DNA of 64,000 nucleotides, taken from Platerodrilus igneus (Eukaryota; Arthropoda; Insecta; Coleoptera; Lycidae). A model generated the notes under the pieces. It saw nothing but the letters and a program-made list of their open reading frames with translations, made no database searches and had not been told where the DNA came from. Positions 56,528 to 64,000 of the stretch are shown one piece after another (the stretch's first letter is position 1; each line of letters starts with the position of its first letter). The translations under genes and the position numbers were made by a program. The stretch spans positions 1,116,001-1,180,000 of the forward strand of contig JARFIW010001323.1 in NCBI GenBank assembly GCA_036346225.1. The letters are read 5' to 3'.

Positions 56528-56988
56528 AGTAACGTATTAGGTTCGAAAATATTCTAAGTTGACTTTCACTGTAAATTAATTAATTAAAACTAAATTGAGT
56601 AGCTTGAACAACCAACAATGTAAAAGCTGTAAAGCTCGAGACTGACTGACCATCTTGGGCTCCTGAAGGTATTTATGCTATCCCTGCCTCTCACACTGCG
56701 TATGGGAACTGCAAAGCTCATGTCTGCTTATTTCTTTATACAATACAATGTATTACTTCTTAGTAATCTTAATTCTAATAATTGCTGTCTTATAACCTAC
56801 TGTAACCTGCGCCTGCAGTATCATGTTGCCTCTGCAATACAATGTCTGTTTCCGTTCTTATTGTCTGACTTGTGAACTTTTATTAACCTTTTGTTATATC
56901 CTTCAATTTATAGATTGTAACATTCTAAGTTAAGATTTAATAATTCTATTTGATTACATATATATCCTAATTTGGGGGATATGTAACT
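56528..56988 (-). repeat. Errantivirus 3' LTR
   Basis: On the minus strand the env frame ends, a purine tract (tcgggagg, 56989-56998) follows, then AGTTACATATCCCCC from 56988, the AGTTA start typical of errantivirus LTRs. The proposed end is ...TACGTTACT at 56528, followed by GTATAT, a YR-type hexamer fitting the target preference of this group. Start confident, end inferred. Confidence 0.6.
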
Positions 56989-57029
56989 CCTCCCGACGTA
57001 GATGAAAATTAAAGGTTTTTACTTAATTT

Positions 57030-59240
57030 CTAAAATTTTATTGTTCCTAAGGGTTTATTTATTATTTCCTTATTTTCTTTTGTTTCTTTGTTCTTATGAC
57101 TAAAATTTGTTTCTTTGCTGCCATATCTAAGATACATTTTGTACAATAAATACATAGTTAATAAAATGATTACAATAATTAGTAAAATTGACCAAACACT
57201 TATATTGTCATAATGAAGTTTTGGCACTTTTAATTCACTTAAGTGTTCTTTGTAATTGTCCATTAACTTTACGGCTTGGTTGAGGTGGTCTACGTCTAGG
57301 TTCTTTAAATGCATTGGTTTCTTGTTAATTTTGTCGTCTTCGGGATGTGTAATCTTGAACTGTAGTTCCGGTAAGTTTGCGAATTTCTTTGTTACTGTTG
57401 GGACTTGGTATACTCGAATAATTTTGTTTTCCAATTTTAAATAGCAATCCTCTTTTATGGTGATTTCTTTACTTCCAATTAATGCTAAATTGTTTTTGTC
57501 TTGGTTGCAATGAGCGGTGGCTATTACTTCCTGTGGAAATACAGCAATCCATTTGTTGTTCATAACTTTTGAATTTTCATATTTGTTGTTTGTACTGGTA
57601 TTGCATCACAATTCTCATAGTGATTAGAAAATCTTAACAATTGTACTTCACAGGGGCTATCTGCTTGTATAGCTGTTGTCGTTAATAATTGGCATAAATA
57701 TTGACTTAGTGCTACTTCCTTGCATTTTTCATTCGTAGAGCCATACATAAGTTCATTTAGGGAAAGGAACTTTGTTTTAGGAATAATAATTTGATAATTG
57801 TTAGTAAGCGTCAAGGGGAAAGCAAATAAATGATAATAATTATAAGTATTACTTTCTACTATGGGGATTTCTATTAAAAACGTAATTTCATGATTCTTTA
57901 CATAATCTTTTACTAAAGCTATTTTTTCAAATATAGGTATTGTTCCGTTTATATTGTAAATTTACTGCCAATTTTATTAATACATCGAGTTTGTTGGTTA
58001 TCTTAAATTCGCCGCGGTATATTTAAATTTATTAGAGTGGAATTTCTTTGGCTTTACTTAAAGCACGCGCCAACTAGTGCCGTGAGTGATAAACGACTAC
58101 TTCGCATGTGCAAATAGTGTAGTAGTGATTGGAAAATCCACGTTCTACATAAAAGAAAATCGTTTCGTCTTTCGAACACACCGCATCGCTTTTTACACGT
58201 GCTACATAGAACAAATTAGATAAACCGCTTGCTACAAAACCGCCATTGTAATAAAGGTGCTTCGCTTCACCCGCCAAAGAAAGAGTCGTATTTGTTTTAT
58301 GGTTTTTTCGTCTGCACGGCTGCAAAATTTAATAAGGTGAGTACTTTATAGTAAACGCTTTGCTTTGATTAACTGATTAATAACATTTATACAGTCAACT
58401 TTTTCTCTCTTAATTAGCTATTTGAAATTTACACCGCAATTATTGTACAGGTATGTTAGATTCTGTTACGTCAAAGGGCAGTTTACTATTAGTTATAAGT
58501 GATCTGATTAGTAATAACTCAATTTATAAATCCATTTGTTCTATAATACTAACGTGTAATGTGTTTAATTTTGCAAATGTTGCAGTGTTTTCCAATGTGG
58601 TTAAAATTTGTTGAATTACAGTAAGGATTCATATCATTTGATTAAATACTGTGTTAAATCTAATTAATTCTAACATTCCTAGCATTGTGGTTTGAATGTT
58701 ACTTTCAAGGGTTAGTATTCTGTTTGTTATACTGTCTTGGTTTTTTACTAGCTTTCTTAGTGTATCATTATATTTTATTATGGTTGATTGGGTTAAAGAT
58801 ATTTAGCAATGGTTTTTATGTCATTTTGGTTTTCAATTAAGTGTTGTATGGCGTTGTTATATCGTTCTGCATCTTGGTTGTCTAAATTGCCTGAGATAGT
58901 TTTCATAATAGTACCTAATCTGTTAATAAGTCCTCTTTTGCGTCTTGTAATTTGGTCTGTTGGTATTAATCTATTAAATTTTTCTTCCGCGTTCTTTAAG
59001 ATGTTTTCCATTATACTGTTGTAATTAAGCATTTCTATCGTGTATTCTTTTCCGAATTTGGTTGTGTCTATTGAGTGTTTCAGTTTGTAGTAATTGTCAC
59101 TAATTATATAAAATTCTTGTTTTAGTTCGGTTAAATCAAATTTCTGTGCGTATGTTCAATAATCTGTTGTGTTTTGCATACTTCCCAATTTCACTGATAG
59201 TATACCGGGATTGTTTTTAATGTCTTCTACTAACTATGTC
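57030..59240 (-). pseudogene. Errantivirus envelope (baculovirus F-like fusion protein), broken
   Basis: Minus-strand order: N-terminal subunit remnants (59240-59035); a preserved block 59032-58793 with the furin-type site RRKRGLINRLGTIMK and the following GNLDNQDAERYNNAI, where the fusion peptide starts in this family; helical region (58800-58450); an unrelated insertion (57985-58445); a cysteine-bearing part (57980-57560: FLIEIPIVES, YLCQLLTTTA, SPCEVQLLRFSNHYENC); and the C-terminal part 57563-57030 with one membrane segment (VWSILLIIVIILLTMYLLYK) and a short basic tail. Env would mediate particle entry into cells in infectious errantiviruses. Several stops plus the insertion disrupt it, so it is not expected to be functional. 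Confidence 0.8.
57985..58445 (-). other. Insertion inside the env relic, unidentified
   Basis: The env reading stops at about 58450 and resumes at about 57980; the piece between does not fit env. Its ends are weakly inverted (ccgcggtatatttaaattt left; reversed right ttgcggtgtaaatttcaaat). Minus-strand 58325-58074 is an open frame of 83 codons (SLAGEAKHLYYNGGFVASG..., CSKDETIFFYVERGFSN) with no recognised family. A small non-autonomous DNA element is the likeliest explanation. Confidence 0.45.
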
Positions 59241-59429
59241 GTCCGTTCTACCCGAATGGAGGTTGACGGTAAGGATGGTGGCTGTCCATCTGAAATTACA
59301 AGGTGTCTTAAATTCTTTAAGTGAACATATTTTACTATTTTTCCGTTATCTATCTACTACGGCTACATTTTTATCTGATAACTTTTTTATTTTAAACGGG
59401 CCTAAATTTCTTGTGGCCGTTTTGTGTCT

Positions 59430-60355
59430 CCTACGTTTAAAATTTTAATCAATCACGGTTTGTCCTATTGAAAATTTATTTATATCGGCATTCTTATTGC
59501 GGGTTGTTGTAATTCGTTCTTTATCGTTATCTAATTTATTTTTACATTATTATAAGTTATTTTTAATTTTTCTTTATGGTCTTTAGCATACTAATGTTAA
59601 TTCGAGGGGTGTGAAGTTAGTCGATGAATGGATCGTGTTGTTGTAGCGATTAGTGCATATGACATTAAATTAGTGATATGTTTGTTCTTATAAGTTGATT
59701 TTAACAGTCTAATTTGTTCTAATAAGGTTAGGCGTAATCTTTCAATTCATCCGTTTAATTTCGGGTAATTCTCTGTTCTAGGGTATTTTGTATTGTTTTA
59801 TTTCTAAATTTGCTGCCATTGTCTAAAGTTATTGTTTCTGGTGTACCGTAAAATGTTAAATAGTGTAAGAATTCTTGGGCTACATCGATACTATTTTTTG
59901 AAGTAATTGGTACCGCTTGGCCTACTTTGGTGAATGTGTCTACGATTGTTAAAAAGTTTTGTGCTTCTACTACTAGAGTGTCCATGTAGCTTTTGAAAAG
60001 GTTTGTCGGGTGTTTTAGTTATCATTAAGAGTACTTTTGGGGGTGGCCTGTCGTATTTCGCTTTGTCGCATAATTCACATTGGTTGATAAAAGCCGTGGT
60101 TAATTCTTTCATGTCCTTAAAGTAATATCTCCGTATGAGTTGTTTTAGTGTTTTGTTGATTCCACGATGGTTGGTTTTGCCATCGTGTTGGTTTCTAATT
60201 ACATCATTTATTTCGTCTGGGTCATCTAAAGTTATTAATTTTCTTGTACATCTAATAATTTCAGGGCCTGAGTTATTAAATAATCTAATATATAATTCTG
60301 AAAATCGTTTGTGTAAATGTTCTGTGGTGAAATAAAAGTAAAAACGTTATTTCTC
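59430..60355 (-). pseudogene. Errantivirus integrase, decayed
   Basis: Minus-strand order: HHCC module (60330-60070: RNQHDGKTNHRGINKTLKQL then FINQCELCDKAKYDRPPPKV); catalytic core (60015-59760: MDTLVVEAQNFLTIVDTFTK then FYGTPETITLDNGSKF, so both Asp of the D,D pair are present); C-terminal SH3-like part (59450-59300: RRHKTATRNLGPFKIKKLSD). Frame changes near 60010 and across 59740-59450 break it. It lies between RNase H and env as expected. Confidence 0.8.
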
Positions 60356-61366
60356 TGGGGTACATTCTTTTATAATTTTAATTATTTGCTCCTTGTTATC
60401 ATCTTTAGTTATTTGAATTTGATATATCTTCTTATTATTTGTTTTTGTATATTTTACTGGATTGGGGTTGGTTAAAACTTCGGTAACTATGATTTGATTT
60501 GGTTTTATGTCTATAGCTTTATTTAAAATTTTGATTGCGGTTTTTGGTTCTTTGTTTTGTGTTGAGTGTATGGTTTCTATTTCTTTTAGGTCTTCTCTTA
60601 TCTCTGTATCGCCTACGTTACCGATAATTGACTCCGTTTCTATGACGTTAAGTTGTATTATGCTTAGTGAATCTGCGTTATTATTATAAATTCCTTTTTT
60701 ATATATGATTTCTTAATCGTTTTCTTCTAGTCTAACCTTCCATTTCTGTAATTTTGAATTCCGTTCCTTGAGGTTGCATAACCATACTAATGGTTTATGG
60801 TCGGTGAATAAGTAGAATTTTCTTCCATAAAGATATGGTCTAAATTATTTAGTTTCCCGAATTATTGATAATAACTCTTTCTCAATTGTGCTGTACTTTT
60901 GTTCCGTTTTGTTTAGTGTTCTAGATGCGTAGCTGTTTGGTTTATCGCTACCTACTTTTCCTGGGCTTAACACTGCGCCTAGTGCTACGTTCGATGCGTC
61001 GGTTGTTAATATAAATGGTTTTGAAAAATCGGGATATTCTAATATGAGGTGATTTGTAAGGATACATTTAATTTTCTTTACTGTTTTGATAAATTCAGGG
61101 GTGTGTTCGATCCTGTTGCCTTTCTTTAAACAATTTGTTAATGGTTTGGTTATTTGGGCGTAACCTTTGATGAATTTTCGGTAATAACCACTGAGTCCTA
61201 AAAATCCTTTAATTTCTTTATTAGTTTTGAGTAGAGAGTAATTAGTACTGCGTTCATTTTGTCGGGCTTCGGGATAACACCTTGTGGGGTTATTATGTGT
61301 CCTAAAAATGTTACTTCCTTTTGTAAAAATTCGCTTTTGTCTAATTGGTGAGCTTTTCTCAATCGT
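60356..61366 (-). pseudogene. Errantivirus RT C-terminus and RNase H, 5' truncated
   Basis: Begins abruptly at about 61366 (LRKAHQLDKSEFLQKEVTFL). Next come LGHIITPQGVIPKPDKM, then the thumb/connection (FLGLSGYYRKFIKGYAQITK), RNase H (PFILTTDASNVALGAVLSPG, SYASRTLNKTEQKYSTIEKE, YLFTDHKPLVWLC) and the connection to integrase (60690-60360). The catalytic RT motifs upstream are missing because the element is truncated there. Stops near 60844, 60716 and 60353 disrupt the frame. Confidence 0.85.
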
Positions 61367-61444
61367 TTAGACTTCTTTTAATTCGGCAACCACCGTCAAT
61401 TCTAGAAATAATAAAATCACGGTGAGTGCTGACCTCTCAGTCAT
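61367..61444 (-). CDS. 25-residue signal-peptide-like frame beside the truncated RT
   Basis: ATG at 61444 on the minus strand reads MTERSALTVILLFLELTVVA then ELKEV and stops. A short positive N-terminus followed by a hydrophobic core and small residues resembles a signal peptide. It abuts the RT truncation point, with a TATA-like stretch about 50 bp upstream. It could be the end of another element's leader, or chance. Confidence 0.2.
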   Translation of the reverse strand: MTERSALTVILLFLELTVVAELKEV

Positions 61445-62640
61445 TCTGATAAGAAATAGATAAAACTACATTCTATATAACTATATAAATATGGTATCAA
61501 CTATCACTGGCATACACAACCAATGTAACCTACAATTGATTGAATCTCTTATCTTCACATCAACACCATTCAAACCATTATTATCATACCTGTATGGCTC
61601 TAGACAACTAGCGTGGCGTATCCTCCACTAGTACGCCCTATCCTGTGTGTTGAATGGTTTGCTATGTAACAGCAGAATTCTTCACACCCTGGCCTGTGTG
61701 TCGAATGGTTTGCTATGTAACAGCAGAATTCTTCACAACGTACGCCTTTGACTACTATCTTATTTTTATATAATTAAATGTAGAGATGCTTGGTGGCATC
61801 CCTAGCTATATACTCTAATAAACATTATAACGCACTCAGCACACAATAACTATAGCCCTCAGTGATCATACGATATTGTCAGAACATATGCAAAAGTATG
61901 CAATACAGTCTTTCAAAGTAAAGTACTATCCTACATAGCTTAACTTACTCATGAATGAAAAATTAACATAAAAGAGTACACATCAATTCATACAAGTTAA
62001 CAGTCGTAAGAATATAATAAACTCACCTCTGGAATTGAAGAACTGTGGCCCAACTATTCAATGCAAGTGGAACTGGTGGCAATCGTGACAGTTTTTAATT
62101 TGACATTTTTATTTTTATTATTCAAAGGTAACTATTTCATTATTAAAATTAACAACTAAAATGGTTTCTTACACAATTTAAGCGGGTTTTTGATATAGAG
62201 TATTTTCTATGTATACCATACCCAAAAACTACTCAAATTAACTATTTTTCTTTGATCCTAGAAAGAATACATTTTTTATATATCACCTGCTATATATTAA
62301 TAAAATACTTTGACTTGTGCCTGCCATAAAAATCAAAGCTTGCTACATTTTTGATTTCCATAAAAATCCTGTTCCTCGCAAATTATTGTGGTACAAAGGT
62401 TAGAAGAGGTGGTAGAAACGAGTACAAACGAAGTACAAAGGAAATAAAATTTCAATTTTTTAAGTTGGTTGCTCAGTTTACTCCGATTACAGTTATGTGC
62501 TATAAAGCTGCTGTTCTTGGTACTAGTCCAGTCAAATTGTCACAAAAATGCCGGAATGGTTACATTAATTAGGGTAATTTTAATTTTTTGATATGTTGTA
62601 TGGGTTGGTACCCTGTTGAAAAATATAAGTTTTCTAATTC
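61445..62640. other. No gene recognised; contains a 51-bp tandem duplication
   Basis: AT-rich. At 61627-61735 'cctgtgtgt(t/c)gaatggtttg' through 'cagcagaattcttcacaacg' occurs twice in tandem (unit about 52 bp). The stretch 61450-62030 could be an LTR (minus strand) but its ends were not proven. Confidence 0.4.
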
Positions 62641-63255
62641 CCCCCGCTACCGCGGGCGCTGCCATCTTAAAAAACTGCTAAATTTTTGGACTTGTCCCAG
62701 TTTTTTAAAAATATCCCCAAATATAATCTTAGTGCAAAAAATATATATAGCTTTTTAAAGTAGAATAAATTATCTACAATTTGAGACCATGAAAAAGTTT
62801 CGACCTGTAATACTTCCCGAGATAGAGCAATTTGAATTTTGAGAATTTTTCTCAGAAATGTGAAAGTACAGATTTCCAGTCAGTTTTTAGTTGATAGATC
62901 AAGTAAATAGTGGTAGTTTGTTATATAAATAGCCCAGTTAACAAATGACAAAATGTAATTTTTTGAGATTTGGGCATCCACCATTTTGGAAAACGCCATC
63001 CTGTGTTTAAGATAAAATGTCGAAATCGTAAACTCTCATCATGCGACATATTGTTAGATAGATAATGGAAAACGACTATTTACTGTAAAAACCAGACCTC
63101 TCTATCTATTACCATTTCAAAATGGCCGCCATTTGAAGTTTTGAACGAATTTTTCGGCGACCATTTGAATATTCATAAATTTGGATGTACAAAAGGCTAC
63201 AATGTGTTAAATAGTTTTAATATGTTTTAAGAAAAGACATAGTAAGTGAATAGCG
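62641..63255 (-). other. Non-coding end of a TE-like unit, 'gccat'-rich
   Basis: Follows the polyadenylation-like site of the cysteine-rich gene end. It contains repeated 'ccatcttaaa', 'ccattttggaaaacgccat' and the near-palindrome aaaatggccgccattt (63119-63134), plus 'cccgctaccgcgggcgctg' at 62644-62662. Looks like a transposon's subterminal region; no boundary found. Confidence 0.3.
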
Positions 63256-63259
63256 TTTA

Positions 63260-63530
63260 TTAAAAACAATAAAGTTTAAATGCAGTTAAGTTGTTCATCA
63301 ACCATATCAGTTGCACTTCAGGCTCGTCGTCCAATATGACTGGCATTGCATTTTCGCAAGATTGTCCATTGCAATGTTTACACAGTAATGAACAGAGTAA
63401 TCCAGTTTTCCTACATCCACATGCAGTCAGGCACCCTAAAAAAGAACAAAACACATTCAATGGCAACATAAATAGTAGTAATAAAGAATTTATTATTTTG
63501 TACCTTTTTTGCAAGTACATTGTTACACCT
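63260..63530 (-). CDS. Cysteine-rich (CXC-like) C-terminal exons of a TE-associated gene
   Basis: On the minus strand an exon ends QCTCKK at about 63505 with 5' splice site AAG|GTACAA. A 68-bp intron with a pyrimidine-rich end (ttgttcttttttag) follows, and the last exon starts at 63436 with GCLTACGCRKTGLLCSLLCK then HCNGQSCENAMPVIL, ending at a stop at 63260. Spliced, the cysteine spacing is C-x-C-K-K-G-C-x3-C-x-C-R-K-x-G-x2-C-x3-C-x2-C-x4-C. This arrangement is seen at the C-termini of many insect TE-associated proteins of unclear class and resembles the CXC (tesmin/TSO1-type) pattern. A possible poly(A) signal lies at about 63256 (aataaa, minus). Upstream, a stop codon precedes QCTC, so this copy is probably degraded or has another intron. 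Confidence 0.55.
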
Positions 63531-63544
63531 GATTTTTTCAATGT

Positions 63545-64000
63545 AACTACTCCACATTATAGGCGGCAGAGTCATTAGAAACTTGAGGGAGTTCCTGTTT
63601 AAAATTCAAGCCCAGGGTAAAATGTATGGTAAGCGGCTTTTTGTATAAAAGGACCCTCAAATAAGATCTTTCAGCCAGCTAAGTTTCTTGAACTTAGGGC
63701 AGAGCTATAAGCTAGGGTCGTAGGATGGTATACGATAAAAAAGAGAATATTATGGACTCCACCATATCTTCCTAATAACTGTAATGTCTAACAATCCGAA
63801 GATAAGATACGGAAATCTTCAAAAAGAAAAAAACATCTTTTAAACAATCAAAGCGTATAAACACAATACTTACTTACTTTCAACACTGCTAGTTTGAATT
63901 GGAACGATGATCTCGTACTGTCTAAAAATATAACCACTTCAACAAATTCTTAGAACTAGGGCTTCACTAGCGCCTAGTCAAATTATCACAAAAAAAACTC
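63545..64000. other. No gene recognised at the window end
   Basis: Possibly upstream part of the cysteine-rich gene (minus strand), but no clear coding frame could be followed. Confidence 0.3.

Overview
The window looks like a stretch of a large, AT-rich insect genome. No typical single-copy host gene is certain; almost everything identifiable is transposable-element (TE) sequence of several ages and nesting levels. Evidence for an insect or close arthropod: BEL/Pao and Ty3/gypsy elements including an errantivirus with a baculovirus-F-like envelope, an RTE-type LINE with a 'craniofacial development protein 2-like' endonuclease start, R1-like and R2-like LINE tails, hAT elements, a DUF4817 helix-turn-helix fragment, and long (TA)n tracts. 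The order cannot be fixed from sequence alone. All assignments come from reading translations by eye; no database search was run.

Layout. 0-4.5 kb: decayed gypsy integrase (-), LINE tail, R1-like LINE end (-), two tRNA-related SINE pieces. 4.5-8.2 kb: a 3.3 kb hAT element with a perfect 8-bp target duplication inside an older palindromic element. 8-18.3 kb: mostly unassigned, with a few coding-like exon fragments and a 1.9 kb near-perfect palindrome (15267-17156) whose loop holds a DUF4817-like start. 18.9-21.1 kb: decayed BEL/Pao element (-). 22.9-25.1 kb: gypsy protease fragment and a related LTR. 25-30.8 kb: largely blank, with one diverged LTR relative of the 44-54 kb element. 30.9-32.8 kb: BED-finger hAT transposase (-), split by a permuted LINE composite. 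33-36.3 kb: internally deleted RTE-like LINE, SINE, second composite. 38.2-42.3 kb: BEL/Pao element (-) with a recognisable LTR. 42.4-43.9 kb: R2-like LINE C-terminus.

44.3-54.4 kb is the most striking region. It is an LTR element with 1.27 kb LTRs, a tRNA-Lys-like primer site, rearranged gag modules and zinc knuckles. Where protease/RT would be expected it has instead a long stretch of 13-residue tandem protein repeats, and I could find no pol. Its 3' LTR is interrupted by a nearly intact Tc1/mariner-like element with TA target duplication and an 82-residue D-E spacing (DD82E, 'Sailor'-like), the best preserved coding gene in the window.

54.4-64 kb: a hAT remnant (-), an errantivirus (-) retaining pol, env with furin-like site and an LTR but truncated 5', and at the end a two-exon cysteine-rich (CXC-like) TE-associated gene end (-) with a readable 68-bp intron.

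No rRNA, functional tRNA or CRISPR array was seen. The genes do not form a pathway; they are independent mobile elements whose nesting gives relative ages (palindromic element older than hAT; LTR element older than the DD82E transposon; BED-hAT older than the LINE composite; 56-kb hAT older than the errantivirus).
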